64,000 nt of DNA from Chionoecetes opilio (GCA_016584305.1 JACEEZ010019088.1:120001-184000); one strand, 5' to 3'. Shown: positions 1 through 14,101, counted from the first letter of the stretch. The notes: generated by a model from the letters alone, not told the origin. A program made the numbers and translations.

Positions 1-513
1 TGCAATAAGGATAAGATGTGGTAATAATTGAATAAAAAAAAAGTACGAATATGAAAGGTATGAAGGAAATGCAAAGTTAAAAAAAACGTGATGGTACGAT
101 GCAATAAGGGATAAAATGTGGTAATAATTGCGTTAACACCCTTATTCTATGCAGATTAATGGGTATACACTAGAAAACAAAAGTGATAAAAAAGTTATAG
201 TGACCTTCCTTCCGTACTATAGACTCACTTTGCCACTCCAAAACCTGTCTGTGGCCAAAACCAATTACTGCACAACCACTGCGATTACTGACCATGAGTA
301 ACTGTCTATGCCGGCCTTAAGGTGACACGGTGACGGGTTATAGAGTGTCGGAAATTTGAAAAAGGAAGAATAAGGTGACATTAATGATGATGAAAAGAGA
401 GTGGAGTGAAGTTAGTGAACCGTCCCCGCGCACCGAGGCTCATCTCCCGCCCACCTGGCCATCGCCGCCCACCCACACACCTGCTCCCAAGGGCGTGGAC
501 ACAGGTAAGGCAG
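1..513. other. no gene recognised
   Basis: This AT-rich stretch has no convincing coding frame. A short direct repeat (a block around gcaataagg.ataa.atgtggtaataattg) occurs at about 1-31 and again at about 100-130. The last 100 bases are GC-richer and run into the CA microsatellite. Confidence 0.5.
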
Positions 514-1367
<854 letters not shown>

Positions 1368-1466
1368 CAGTTATGTTTAATGTATAAATTATAAAGATTG
1401 GTTGATATAAACACATGCAAATGTATTGGACAGAAATGGGGAAGGGGTTAGAGGGCCTGCCACAAT

Positions 1467-1470
1467 AACA

Positions 1471-1532
<62 letters not shown>

Positions 1533-1543
1533 ATACACATACA

Positions 1544-1603
<60 letters not shown>

Positions 1604-1610
1604 ACATACA

Positions 1611-1661
<51 letters not shown>

Positions 1662-1669
1662 CATACACG

Positions 1670-1719
<50 letters not shown>

Positions 1720-1731
1720 CATACACACACG

Positions 1732-1795
<64 letters not shown>

Positions 1796-1800
1796 CACGC
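1467..1800. repeat. (CA)n microsatellite with TACA and CGCA variants
   Basis: A second CA-rich tract about 100 bp after the first. It has interspersed ATACACATACAC and ACGCATACACGC variants that suggest older, partly homogenised higher-order repeats. The separating segment (1366-1466) is unique sequence. Confidence 0.95.
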
Positions 1801-2947
1801 ACTGTACAGTTCTCGCGTCCCTCGCAGTGCCTCCTGAAGCCAGTCTGGCCCAGCGCCTTGAGGTCCTCCTGCGCACGATGATGGTGGTGTGGTGCGAGGG
1901 GGAGCGGGCGGCACGCAGCGTCCGGCCTCCTGACCCTGGTAACTCTGTCCCCTTCCTCGCGGCCTCCTGTGTGTAGCGTCTTTATATTGTTACGAAACTT
2001 GATCGAGATGACGGTAACGCCCTCGATCATCAGCGTGTATGTCATGTGCATTGGTAACATGTCCTCAGACCTCGCTAGAGTTAGTAGGGGGTGGTTAGGG
2101 TGTATAGTTAGGATTATATATGCGCCTCACAAAAGATTGGTATCAGATATTGGTGAATGGTTCCCCTCATGCATGTGCCTCTATTCCACCCCCAAAACCT
2201 CTTGCCTCCATAGTGAGTCACTCCAAGTTACCAGCACCATTGTTAACTTCCATTCCATGCATTGCAACCAAAATATATATGCTTTAGTCATTGAATAGTA
2301 ATGATGATGATCTGGGATATATTTGACAATGGAGCCGCTATTCTTTACAGAAATTCACAGGGCAATGAAGACTGAGGGTTAAGTTTTACGGGTGTTATTT
2401 TTATCAATGTTCATGTGTCACCTGCCTAGCCTGTTACCAGATTCATGTGTCACCTGCCTAGCCTGTTACCAGATTCCCCCCTGCCGTGTGCGTCATCAAA
2501 GTGCCATTCTCTGCGTGTGGCCTATAGCTATGTGTGTGCGTCAAGGTGCCATGCGGTGTAAACATGTGCAAATAAATGACGCAGTGCATGGTGTTGGAGA
2601 GACGTGTTGATGTCTTTCAAGGTGTGCGTAGTCTTGTGTTCAGGTGTACCAGCAGCCTCAGGTGTGTTGAGGTGTAGTGTGTAGGCTGTGCTGGTGGCGT
2701 AGAGCTGCTATCATGTCACACCGAGCACCTCTTCTCGATATACGTTGGTTATTCAGCAATGGGATTGTTATACATTATGTTGAAAATAGAAGAAAAAAAA
2801 TTGTCAATATACCAATTTGGAAAAACTCCTTCGGCATCAGACTGAGTAGTGGTTATTGTTGTTGGTTTATTATTATCGTTATCGTCATCATACTTTATTC
2901 AGTAGCAGCCGTAGCAAGTAACCACTCCAGCTGTCTATGTGTTAGTG

Positions 2948-2948
<1 letters not shown>
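1801..2948. other. no gene recognised; 33-bp tandem duplication inside
   Basis: Mixed-composition DNA without a recognisable gene. A 33-bp unit (catgtgtcacctgcctagcc...) is tandemly duplicated at about 2411-2476. Several short open frames occur, but none resembles a known protein. Confidence 0.45.

Positions 2949-3001
<53 letters not shown>
2949..3001. repeat. (GT)n microsatellite
   Basis: About 26 GT units, uninterrupted. Confidence 0.95.
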
Positions 3002-3002
<1 letters not shown>

Positions 3003-3750
3003 TTTTTTCACAGCTTTTCCAGCTTTCCGTCCCACAGTTCCCGCACAACATTATCTTGTGACGCATCCCTTACCATGCGTCACCCATCTAAAATTATATA
3101 TTCAATTTCAGTGTGATTTTCGAAAATAGGTATTAAGTTCTAATTTTTGCATATATGATTAGTTGAATTGTCTGGGAACTGCTGAGAAATGTTGTGCTAC
3201 GTAGCGGACTTTGAGAGATGGGGAGAAAGGGATGTCATCTGGCCGCCTACTTTTCCATCACAAAATAAAGCAATGATCAGTATGAAGTGTTCAGGCTTTC
3301 CAAATTAAAATAATGAATAGGTAACATTTTTTAACATTTAATTTTGTATGGATATTTGGACATTTGATACTCATTTGTTATGCATTTTTCCCCCACTAAC
3401 ATATTTAATTAAATGTTAATAAATTTTACATGTTCAGGCTTTCCAAATTAGTTTAATGTGCCACTCAAGGGTTGTTATCGGGCCTCACTCACGTTGGTTG
3501 TGCCTGTAAACATCGGAAAGGAGAGGCGCGCCAAGGAAACTCTCAGTCACTACTTTAATATGTACATTCTTACACAAAAATCAAAATATCCTCCTCCATG
3601 ACACTCTGGGGTCATGCGCCGCTGTTAGTCTGTCGCCATTTCTCAGCAGTCACTACCAAGAAACATATTTCCGTCAAACAACAATATGAGTTCACTGGTC
3701 ACACATAGAGTCAATAATTGCATGCTATGTTTCCTCTTCCCCAACTGTAG
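3002..3750. other. intergenic or intronic DNA with a 20-bp direct repeat
   Basis: AT-rich DNA. The motif gttcaggctttccaaatta occurs twice in direct orientation (about 3288 and 3432), spaced about 140 bp apart. Otherwise nothing is recognisable. It ends in a pyrimidine-rich tract and AG acceptor (3749-3750) before the PDZ exon, so the right part is probably intron of that gene. Confidence 0.5.
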
Positions 3751-3957
3751 AGTCGGATAAAACTGTGACGGTCAGCCGGGAGTCGGGTGAGTTCGGGTTC
3801 CGCATCCACGGTTCTCGCCCCGTGGTGGTGTCGGCCATCGAGTCCGACACGCCCGCCGAGACGTCTGGCCTCGAGGTGGGCGACATCATTCTCAACATCA
3901 ACGGAAGCAACGTCCTCGACTCTTCCCACTCCGAGGTGGTGAGGCTGGCCCACGCCG
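3751..3957 (+). CDS. PDZ exon of a PDZ-PH-PH protein gene (first of six exons seen)
   Basis: The exon starts after a good acceptor (ttcctcttccccaactgtag) and ends at a GTGAGT donor (3958). It enters in phase 2 and leaves in phase 1. The frame encodes most of a PDZ domain: a GEFGFRIHG carboxylate-binding loop, then [20 protein letters not shown], then [12 protein letters not shown] and [10 protein letters not shown]. The last PDZ strand (CDTLRLEVAR) lies on the next exon at 10558, and the junction codon (G|GT, Gly) is restored exactly. The exon is GC-rich, unlike its surroundings. PDZ domains bind C-terminal peptides. With the PH domains downstream, the protein is likely a membrane-associated scaffold. 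The same architecture is known in proteins such as vertebrate PDZPH1; orthology was not tested. Upstream exons and the start codon were not found in this window. Confidence 0.88.
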
Positions 3958-4718
3958 GTGAGTGCTGGGCAGGGCTGGGAGGGTGGTGGTGGTGGTGTTG
4001 GTGGTGGTTTGCACACTGCATGATACATGGAAACATTTTATGACCGGCGATCAAAGGCTTGTCCAAAACCAGTCCGGCCGCCACCACACCACCGTGCCGG
4101 GCGTCACCCCGTGCATGGCTGACAGGGATTTCAGTGTTGGTTGTGAACAAATGCTTGTGTTGTTTACTTGTTTATCACAGATGGCCACGCGAGGTAGTGT
4201 TCCAGTAGTATGTTGCTAGTATAAAATTTGAGTAATTTTTGGTAAGTTACAGGAAGATATTCACCGCAGGAGCTTTGTGATGGACACGTTGGGCTCGTGA
4301 CCTGTAGTCAATCGTTGTTTTCTCAGACAGGTTCGTTCACGTGATGGCTTGCTGCTGTGACTGCGAGGCGTTCACTCCAGAGATACATAACGTAAACACA
4401 ATTTTTTTGTGAACGGGGGGAAAAAGTGCAGTCCTTATTATACTTGCAGTATCTTTATACTACCGTCACACTATCGTCTGGCATTTCCTCACAAAACCGT
4501 CGATACATTTGAAGTGTTTTGTTCAGTTCATCTTGCCGCATTTTTCACGGTCCACAGCACGCTTTGAAAATCCGTTCTGTTGCAGCCAGGCAGTAACCTG
4601 AGTGGAATCTTTACCCAGCGGCACTATAGAACAACCGTCTGAATGGTGCTGTGTTCGAGGTAGGATCCCTGTACATGTACACTCACAGACCTTTCTGGAC
4701 GAGAAATATCCCTCAAAA
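3958..4718. other. intron start, no other feature
   Basis: This is the first part of the roughly 6.6-kb intron between the PDZ exon and the exon at 10558. It begins with a TGG-rich run (about 3978-4012) and contains no recognisable gene. Confidence 0.5.
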
Positions 4719-6085
<1,367 letters not shown>

Positions 6086-7418
6086 ATTTTCGCCCGGCTA
6101 AGGCGGGGAGTGTACAGTGCGCCAGGCGGACAGCTGTGGTCGCAGCTCCACCACAGACAGACAGCCATGGCCTGATTCCTGGACGGTGATAACTGATAAG
6201 TAACGCGATAAACTCCAACACTTGCAATAATTAAAATTATTATTGGGAAATTTGGAAGAAGAATAAAGGAGTGTTGTCAAATATGCATAGGTACTGCCAT
6301 AGTTCTATACTCATGACAGATTGTTCCATCAGAATATCAGCCTCCCCGCGCGCTGCGAGGGTGGTGGAGACTCAGGTGCAGTGTCGTAGCTACGGGGGAA
6401 CACGTGCCTCCCCCCCCACCCCCATGAGAATCCTGTGCCCCCCCACTGGCCATGGCTGCCGTATTGTGTATAATGATCTAATACCCACCATGTATTGATT
6501 GACCACTGATCTGAGCTTAGAAAATAACCTATGTGGCATCAGCGTGGCCCCTGAGCTCCGCTTGCCTAGTGCCCCCCAGGTGGGCCCCATTAATAGCTAC
6601 CTAGCTTTAGTTAGCTAGCTATAGTCCTTTAACAACCCACAAACTACGGAGCAAAAAAAAAAAAAAAGAGCCTACCCACAATCCTCTGTGACGCTGTTAA
6701 AGAGTTCGAAGCCCTAATGAACCCTATCCATATAAGCTTTACAAATACTGCTACAAAACTGTACCAACACTATTACTCACATTTACCAACATTTAAGACT
6801 TATATAACGTTACAGGTTATATAACGTTAATTATTGGTCAAAGATCAACAGGTAAGGGTGTGGGAAGGGAATAAGGGTAAGGAAAAGGTTTAGTGTTTCG
6901 AAGCAGTGTTGAGTTCCTTGAGTAATCCAGCATGAGCGACAGTCGAGAGCGAGCCGGTGAGGAGGCAGGACGCGTGTGCACTGTGTAGGCAGCTGGGAGG
7001 AGGAAGAGGATTATTTTTTGGCCAAACAAACGCTTTATTTTGTAGCTTTTCTTCATATTTCTGCAACGTAAGTTAAGTAGAGAGAGAAAGGGAGGGAGTG
7101 GAAGAGAGAGAGATGAATGAGTGGGCCGTGGCGGGTGTAGGGGGTGTGGCCACGCCCACCCCTGATCTGAGTCTACCCCAGATCTGAGATACAATGAAAA
7201 TTCAACCCTTTCTTTTTTATGGCTATGCCATGGCCACCCCACACTAGATCTGTGTCCAACCTTGGCCACCCCAGTCAAAATTTCCTGGCGGCGCCACTGT
7301 TAGTGGGAGAGGGAGTGAGTGTGTGATTTGAGGTTGTTTAGTCCCTGCAAAGTAATGGCTGATGCCTTGTAATCTTTCTACCTTATATTATTTTATATAA
7401 CGTCAGATCAGATATAGC
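6086..7418. other. transposon-derived debris, no gene
   Basis: Contains a segment at about 6380-6610 (gtcgtagctac, cccccactggccatggctgccgta, tatgtggcatcag) that is repeated in diverged form at 7419-7637. A second segment ends in ggcggcgccactg (about 7287-7299). These look like decayed copies of short transposons whose ends read cagtggcg.... An A tract lies at 6653-6667. No protein-coding signal was recognised. Confidence 0.5.
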
Positions 7419-7637
7419 CAGTGGCGTAGCTACTTTTGTATTGATTCAATTATTGATGTGATGATTTAGGGATTCATGTCCCCCCCTCACTGGTCATGGC
7501 TGCCGTAATCTGCTTGGACCTGTGAGGCTGTGACTGGTCACGATATGCCCTTATACCCTTCTATGTGGCATCAGAATGCCACTGAGCTCCGCTGGCCATA
7601 GTGCCCCTCAATTGGTAGATACTTAGCTACGCCACTG
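7419..7637. mobile_element. 219-bp MITE with CAGTGGCGTAGCTA ends
   Basis: The left end reads cagtggcgtagctac (7419-7433) and the right end tagctacgccactg (7624-7637), a 14-bp perfect inverted repeat. There is no coding capacity. It shares interior sequence with the fragment at 6380-6610. The superfamily is not settled; ends of this type are often hAT-like. The next segment, which holds the TA tract, ends in another tacgccactg (about 7957-7966), suggesting a second, nested or adjacent copy. Confidence 0.65.
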
Positions 7638-7686
7638 CCAGGGGCATGTGGCCATGCCCTCCCCCCATTTGCAAGGAAAAAATAAT

Positions 7687-7688
<2 letters not shown>

Positions 7689-7741
<53 letters not shown>

Positions 7742-7748
7742 AATATAT

Positions 7749-7845
<97 letters not shown>

Positions 7846-7868
7846 TATATATATAATATAATATATAT

Positions 7869-7929
<61 letters not shown>
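7689..7929. repeat. (TA)n microsatellite with phase slips
   Basis: About 240 bp of TA repeat with occasional taata slips. It explains the Tyr/Ile-only open frames on both strands. Confidence 0.96.
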
Positions 7930-7932
<3 letters not shown>

Positions 7933-7966
7933 CTCCCCCTTTTCAATTTTCTGGGTACGCCACTGC

Positions 7967-8993
7967 TTACGTATACTAAAACAACGGGGACTGAAGGGCA
8001 CACAGACCTACTTTTATCATAGCATATTTATAAGTTACCGTTGGCAACACTAACAAATCAAAATCTACAATACGTCAAATTATAATATATAAAGACATAC
8101 TTCGCACGTGAATATTTTCTAAAGCTTTTTTATGTTAATAATGAAATACAAGTGCCATGGAAGGTGGTGGTATCAGGGTATGATTCATGAAACAGCTGTG
8201 GCGACGCGACCTTGAAAGCAAAAAAAAAAAAACCAAGTTCTAAGACCGAGGTTGGTCAGATTTCAGTATTGAACAAAGCAATGGAAATATACACTCTATA
8301 TGACTGCTTCATCACGCCAAAGCTCTCTTTCTTTTTCTTAGGATTTTACTCCTACTGATGAAAATGAAAATAATAACGAAGTTGAACCCCAACTCAGATT
8401 GTCTTAATTTTTTTAATTTCATGTTTCGAAAGTTATCCTAAGCAAATCTACCTTTTGGTAGAGCAGTGTCTCACATCTTATATTCATTATACTCATACAT
8501 AAATTGAAAATTATCCTGTACAAATTTTAAGATCTCTTGGCTGGGCTAAGCCCGCAATGTTTCAAGATCCTAAATATGCCCCTGAAACATTGTTTCTGGG
8601 GCTGTCCTCATGTCTATGCACTATATAGCAGCATATTTTCACACAAATGAGTTTCGAACACTTACATACAGGGGATTTATATCACTAAACACAGTCACAG
8701 GCGTTGGAATATACATAAAACAAGCGTCTTTATCGCTCGGGTCATGTGTGTTACACATCTATAATAATAGAAGCGAAAGTGTGTGTGTCTGTCTGTCTGT
8801 CTGTGTGTTGGCTATAGGTTCCGCCCCCTGTGGCGGAATCCCATCATATGGCACAGTTTTGGAACCAGGTTGACCAGGGGAAGGTTTTAAGCCCACTTAT
8901 GAGATGATCCGATCACTTTTATATTTTATTTCTTTAGCAGCCTATTAGCGATAATTGTGAAAAAAAAGTGGGTTGCGAGAATTGAGGAAACCT
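7967..8993. other. no gene recognised
   Basis: AT-rich DNA with an A12 run near 8221 and a (TG)/(TCTG) cluster at about 8779-8808. The segment around 8765-8860 (cgaaagtgtgtgtgtctgtc followed by ccgccccctgtggcgg) resembles a dispersed repeat boundary but could not be assigned. Confidence 0.4.
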
Positions 8994-8999
8994 TCATGT

Positions 9000-9316
9000 A
9001 GGGTGATGGGTAATGGGTGAGTGAATGGGTGGGGGGTGATGGGTAATGGGTGTGGGCTGATGGGTGAGTGAATGGGTGATGGGTGAGGGAATAGATGGGG
9101 GGTGATGGGTAATGGGTGAGTGAATGGGTGTGTGGTGTTGGGTAATGGGTGAGTGAATGGGTGTGTGGTGATGGGTAATGGGTGAGTGAATGGGTGTGTG
9201 GTGATGGGTAATGGATGAGTGAATGGGTGTGTGGTGATGGGTAATGGGTGAGTGAATGGGTGGGGGGTGATGGGTAATGGGTGAGTGAATGGGTGGGGGG
9301 TGATGTGAATGGGTTG
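9000..9316. repeat. 33-bp minisatellite, about 9 units
   Basis: Tandem units of about 33 bp built on gggtgagtgaatgggtg + tgtggtgatgggtaat, with G-rich variants. All three frames stay open on the - strand (His/Pro/Ser-rich product), an effect of the repeat rather than a gene. Confidence 0.92.
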
Positions 9317-9384
9317 GCGTTAATACATACATTTCTACATCCATGATTTCAGGAAAGTTAGAAGAGGCTATCTGGAGAGTCTGT

Positions 9385-9480
9385 GTTTGGTGGGCCTTTG
9401 GCCCACCAAACACAGGTGGTGGGCCAAAGGCCCACCAATAGCCCTCCGCAGGAGCTAGCCAAAAAGTCCGCCCGGAGGGC
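9385..9480. repeat. compound hairpin region
   Basis: The motif ggtgggccTTTggcccacc (palindromic) is followed 12 bp later by its inverted form gtgggccaaaggcccacc. Then gccctccg ... cggagggc forms another possible stem. This gives several alternative cruciforms within 100 bp. No gene is present. Confidence 0.7.
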
Positions 9481-9620
9481 GGCTTTGCGGCTAGTGGTTC
9501 ATAAGGGCCAGAACGGACCCGCCATGCTCAAAACTTGATGCCCATCAATAATTATCTTTGTATTATAATTGCTTTTGGATTAATGCTTAATAGTATATTT
9601 TTTGGACATTTTTGTACGTT

Positions 9621-9920
9621 GCCTCCGTGGTGTAGTGGCTAGCGTGCCTGGCTATGAATCTGTGGGTCCTGGTTCAAATCTGGGCCAGGGCAAGTCGGCG
9701 ACCAGCCAAACCAGCTGTTCTTCCTCCCTTCCAAGGTTGATAAATGAGCACCTGGGGAAACCTGGGGAAGTTAACTGTGGTAATCCGAATGTCACACTAG
9801 CCCTGTGTCCCGGGGTAACGGGTCCTCGCCCACCACAGGCTCAAAGAGCTAAGGCCACGGAGATGAGCACCGAAGGCCACACGCAGCATAGCGTATGCCC
9901 CCATCTTTACTTTTACTTTT
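9621..9920 (+). mobile_element. tRNA-derived SINE, family A, copy 1
   Basis: The head reads gcctccgtggtgtagtggct (A-box-like) and, about 45 bp later, ggttcaaatctgg (B-box-like GGTTCRANTC), as in a polymerase III promoter derived from a tRNA. A shared body follows (aagtcggcgaccagc, ggttgataaatgagcacctgg, gtaatccgaatgtcacacta, gtgtcccggggtaacggg, gagatgagcaccgaaggcc) and a tail of ttactttt units. Four other copies in this window (13337, 28749, 30521 and 34916) share the same body. It lies inside the host-gene intron. This copy keeps both promoter boxes. Confidence 0.85.
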
Positions 9921-10557
9921 GTACATCGCTGGCACTGCCGCAGCAGAGGGTTTGAACGTATGTCATGCGTCGCTGGCACTGGGCGGGTTAAGGGAGTAGT
10001 GTCAAGACACCTTTCAAACAAAATTGGCCAATCACCTTTTTTTTTTTTTTTAAATCTTTCATTACTATTTGCTTTGTGGGACCTGGTAACAAGCAAACTC
10101 TTTTATGCTTCTTTTCTGCCCTGGGTCCCCCTCGTTGTAAAGAAAATTAAGTGTATTGTTTGGCTCTTATGTATGTGTTTATGCTGCTCTGTTCTGTTTC
10201 ATAGCATTATTGTGTACCATCCTGCATGTTTGTGAATGTGTAAACTTACATTGCATGACTTAGTAACTATCCTGGTCTCTGTGGTGGCGAGGTGGCGGGC
10301 CTTGCTGTTGAGTGCTCCTTGTCTGGGAACCAGTAATATGGAACCCGTGATTCAAGGTGTCCCATCACCATCATGGCAAGCAAAAGAAAATTGGTCTCAT
10401 TGGTGCTCATTGATGTTCTTCTTTTTTATTGCAGGCTTTTACACACAGCTGTGTTCATTTACATGATTTACGAAATTTAGAATGATTAGTCACTATATTA
10501 CAGTACTAGGTATAATATAAGAGCTTTTCTCAAGCACGATGCAATTCTGTCCAGCAG
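9921..10557. other. intron sequence
   Basis: Intron before the exon at 10558. A segment at about 10005-10040 (aagacacctttcaaacaaaattggcc, then T15) matches in inverted orientation the interior of the pogo-like MITE at 24239-24668, so a fragment of that element lies here. It ends in an acceptor with the AG at 10556-10557. Confidence 0.5.
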
Positions 10558-10769
10558 GTTGTGATACCCTGCGGCTGGAGGTGGCTCGCACCTGTGACGT
10601 GTTGACGCCGCTGGTGACCCAGGATCCCACACCCTTCTCTGCCGGCTACCTGTACAAGCTAGGCAGCGCCCACCACACACCCGGCGCCCCGGCCATCGTC
10701 AGGAAGTGGCACAGAAGGTGGTTTGTCCTTCAAAAGGACCACTGTCTCTACTACTATAAGTCAGAAATG
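10558..10769 (+). CDS. exon 2 of the PDZ-PH-PH gene: end of PDZ, start of PH1
   Basis: The exon begins after ctgtccagcag, completes the Gly codon split from the PDZ exon, and encodes the last PDZ strand (CDTLRLEVAR). A linker and the first half of a PH domain follow: AGYLYKLG, then KWHRRWFVLQKDHCLYYYKS. These are the beta1-beta3 strands with the basic cluster that in many PH domains contacts phosphoinositides. It leaves in phase 0 after gaaatg at a weaker donor (GTTGGT, 10770). The next exon resumes in phase 0. Confidence 0.87.
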
Positions 10770-12412
10770 GTTGGTCCTATCAATTTTCATTTATTCTTAT
10801 CTTTTTATTTGTTCTTACACAGTGGACATAACTTAATCATAAAAAAAGAGATTAGGATTCAAAGTTCCACACACCATTACAGGTGTTCAAATTTAAGGAA
10901 AGATTCCCTTCAGATACCTTAAGAACATCCATGACCGTGAAGTGGCAGCCTACCTGGACTGCACGTGGGACAGGACTTGTTTTCATATGTCAGTCAATAA
11001 CTTGAACATTTGAGTGATTGACATTTAAAGCTGGAAAAACTTAACCATTGAGTAATACTGCAGGATGAACATTAGTAATGATGGCATCAACAAGTGTATT
11101 GCGGTTGTTAGTTTTCCCCCACATGGCATCGTCTGTCTCTGCTGCACGCTGTCTCCTGCCTGTGTCTGTATTTGTTTCACATTTTCCCATCAGTGTAGCT
11201 ATAATAAAATGATACATAGCAGAATAGCATGCCTGAACTCACTAGAAAGTAGCATTGTGGACTAAATCTCAAATATATTTTCAATTAAATTTTCTGAAAA
11301 ATTCTTATACTTAGCATGATTATATACAGCTGTTCCAGTACCTCATTAACATTAAAGAAAATAACAATAATAATAATCAAACTCAAGTTTACATACAATA
11401 CTCCAGTTGTTTTTTGCTCTACTCGGATAAAACTTTTCTAGGTTTTTTTCTTCAATCTCATCAAAGTTATTATTAACATGGCGCATTAGGAGGAAGAAAA
11501 GGATGCCATTGGCATAGCAAATCTTTATTTGAAAAATATTTTGTAGAAGCATTGTTTTTTTACCAATTTACCAAGATACAATAGAAGGTGGTAAAGGAAT
11601 TATCGAGAAAATATTTAGATAATGTAGAATAAAACTTTGTCACTTTGTAACTCTAACTACCTGATTTATTCTGTTCAATATAGTAATGGTTGAAAACTTA
11701 CTAGTAAGGGGAGCGGCTGGTAGAATGAGGTATATAATTCTTATTTGTGAACCTATCAATGATGTTCTATTGTTGTGGGTGAAGACCGCTATATAGGTAA
11801 GTGACAGGATCCAAAAGTCCATCTGCCCCCTACAAATCCCCCCCCCCCCCTTTCAACAGATTTAAAAAATCTATCTTAAAGCATCTTTTCTGGTAATCAT
11901 GTGGTTTACGTGAGAGAAAGGTCCCTAATGCAACATGTATTTTTGTTCTCTTCTTTCCCTTGTTGACTTATTTTTTTTTAATTGCAAAACTTATGCAATT
12001 TCTTTTTATAATATCACTGTTAAAGAGTGAGGAGGCCCCACAAGGTGCTGCTGCTCTTCTCTTACTTGCTGCTGATTTTTCCCTCTTGTTGCCCTTCTCT
12101 CTTCTAGCAGAAAATTACCTCTTCTTTTGATACTTGAGGCATTCTTTTATGCTTTCAGTGCATAAAAGACAATTGGATAGGTGCAAGCGAGATGCAAAAC
12201 AACCTACCCTCTCACGGAGCTACACGCTCACTTAATTGGCTCCACTCACCCCAGATACATCTTTGACACACTATACTCTAACCAGCCCTGGCTGGTCTGT
12301 CGGGTGGAGCTGCTCAAGTCCGCGGTGATGCCACATCACCCCACTACTACCGCAAGGTCACCACCCTACCCTCCTTACCTCATTCATTCTGAGGAATTCT
12401 GACCTCAGTGGA
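10770..12412. other. intron of the PDZ-PH-PH gene, left part
   Basis: AT-rich intron. It contains a C10 run near 11840 and scattered short frames without similarity. Nothing else is recognisable before the purine-rich repeat at 12413. Confidence 0.5.
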
Positions 12413-12826
12413 GTGGGAAGGGAGGAAGGAAGGGAGGGAGGGAGGGAAAGCAAGTGTGTGAAGGAGGGAAGGAAGGGATGGGAGGGAAGGAGGGAAGGAA
12501 GGGAGGGAGGGAGGGAGGGAGGGAGGGAGGGAGAGGAGGAGGGAGGAGGGAGGGAGGGAGGGAGGAGGGAGGGAGGGAGGGAGGGAGGGAGGGAGGGAGG
12601 GAGGGAGGGAGGGAGGGAAGGAAGGAAGGAAGGAAGGAAGGAAGGAAGGGAGGGAGGGAAGGAAGGAAGGAAGGAAGGAAGGAGGGAGGGAGGGAGGGAG
12701 GGAGGGAGGGAGGAAGGGAGGGAAGGAAGGAAGGAAGGAAGGGAGGGAAGGTATAGGAGGGAAGGGAAGGGAGGGGAGGAAGGAAGGGAGGGAGGGAGGG
12801 AGGGAGGGAGGGAGGGAAAGGAAGGA

Positions 12827-12889
<63 letters not shown>
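12413..12889. repeat. (GGGA/GGAA)n and (GA)n purine tract
   Basis: About 415 bp of GGGA/GGAA units followed by about 30 GA units (12829-12889), a purine-only strand of nearly 480 bp inside the intron. Such mirror-symmetric purine tracts can form triplex DNA. The long Gly/Arg/Glu frames here are artefacts. Confidence 0.95.
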
Positions 12890-12891
<2 letters not shown>

Positions 12892-13336
12892 TGAAGAAAG
12901 ATTGGGAGAGGGAATTGGTGAAAAAGGAAGAATTGAGAAGGAAGAGGAGAGGAAGGAGGGGAGTGTGGTTGAGTGGTGGAAGGAGTGGTGTCAGGTTACC
13001 CGACTTGCCAGCAGCGTCGCACGAGCTACTATGCCAAATGTAATGGAAGGTAGACTAACTCGTTGTCTTACCATCAAATCGCAAGCCATTCACAAAACCA
13101 TGCACCCGTATTATAAAACTATATGATTAAAAAATAGTTAATGTAATAGCTAACAGTATGACAGAGGGTTCTCGTCAGCCTGTCAACGATGAACGTGACA
13201 ACACTGCAGTAATCTACCCACCCCACCCGACAGCCCAGCCAGCGCTAGTTAGACTATAGGAAGCTGCATTTCCAGATGTGTGTTACTAAGCATTTGATCA
13301 CATTAAATGTATTATTCTCCCTCCCCCCAAGAAGTT

Positions 13337-13617
13337 GCCTCCATGGCTAGTGCGCCTAGCTATGAATCTGCGGGCCGTGGTTCGAATCCAGGCCAGGGCA
13401 AGTCGGCGGCCAGCCCAAATAGCTGTTCATCCCCCCTTTTAGGGTTGATAAATGGGTACCTGGGTAAGGTAACTGTGGTAATCCGTATGTCACACTAGCC
13501 CTGTGTCCTGGGGTAACGGGTTGTCACCCACCACAAGCTCAAAGGCTAATGCGACGGAGATGAGCACCGAGGCCACGTGTAGCATAGCATATGTCCCCAT
13601 CTTTACCTTACCTTACC
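13337..13617 (+). mobile_element. tRNA-derived SINE, family A, copy 2
   Basis: Same body as the copy at 9621. The head has lost about 9 bp of the A-box region (gcctccatggctagtg, without tggtgtag) but keeps the B box (ggttcgaatccagg). The tail reads ttaccttaccttacc. It lies in the intron of the PDZ-PH-PH gene, same strand. Loss of the A-box spacing predicts a transcriptionally dead copy. Confidence 0.85.
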
Positions 13618-13912
13618 CCCAACAAGAAAAGTCCACGAATACCACTTTGCAGTGGGAATACGTACAGAGAGAAGGGGTTACATTTCAGATCTTAAATCTG
13701 CACATACGGTGAAAATAGATGTAAAACTTTGTCATGATATTGCTGGATGCTGTAGCTATGCCGACAATTTTCTAAGGACGTGATATTTCCTACCCAGCCT
13801 CCACAAGCCACTACCCTTCATGTAAAGTTGACCCTTGTTGACTCTAGGTATTGTGAAGGTACCCTGGTTGCTAAATTCCTAATGAAGATTAAGCACAATT
13901 TGTCTGGTGTAG

Positions 13913-14101
13913 GAACAACACCCTTTGGGAGCAGTACACTTGTTGGACTACAGCGTACACGCCCTGGCTGAGGGGGCGAAGCCTTTCTCGTTCACTGTGG
14001 CCAAGTTTGGGGGGATGACGCTCCACCTGGCGGCCCACTCAGAAGACGCTCGCAACAAGTGGGGTCAGGTGATCACGCAGGCGGCGGCGGAGGCGGCACA
14101 G
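13913..14101 (+). CDS. exon 3 of the PDZ-PH-PH gene: end of PH1
   Basis: Sixty-three codons in phase 0 at both ends: acceptor AG at 13911-13912, donor GTTAGC at 14102. The exon encodes PLGAVHLLDYSVHAL, KPFSFTVAKFGGMTLHLAA and HSEDARNKWGQVITQAA, i.e. strands 4-7 and the C-terminal helix with its invariant PH tryptophan (NKWGQVI). It joins the previous exon to give a complete first PH domain. Confidence 0.87.

Noticed and set aside
6838..7278. 146-codon frame on the - strand
   Set aside because: Lies over transposon debris; low-complexity Ser/Leu/Pro content and no domain.
7623..8003. Ile/Tyr-repeat open frames over the TA tract
   Set aside because: Pure (TA)n without stops in two frames; no protein signal outside the tract.
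8994..9413. 139-codon His/Pro/Ser-rich frame on the - strand
   Set aside because: It coincides exactly with the 33-bp minisatellite, which has a length divisible by three and therefore keeps a frame open.
9621..9700. Functional tRNA gene
   Set aside because: The A and B boxes are present, but the head does not fold into a full cloverleaf by eye and continues into a shared SINE body found five times.
10260..10400. Possible additional tRNA-like SINE head (gtggcgaggtggcgggcc ... gattcaaggtg)
   Set aside because: The B-box match is weak and no shared body with other copies was found.
12413..13126. Gly/Arg/Glu-rich open frames
   Set aside because: They follow from GGGA/GA repeats; no non-repeat coding part.
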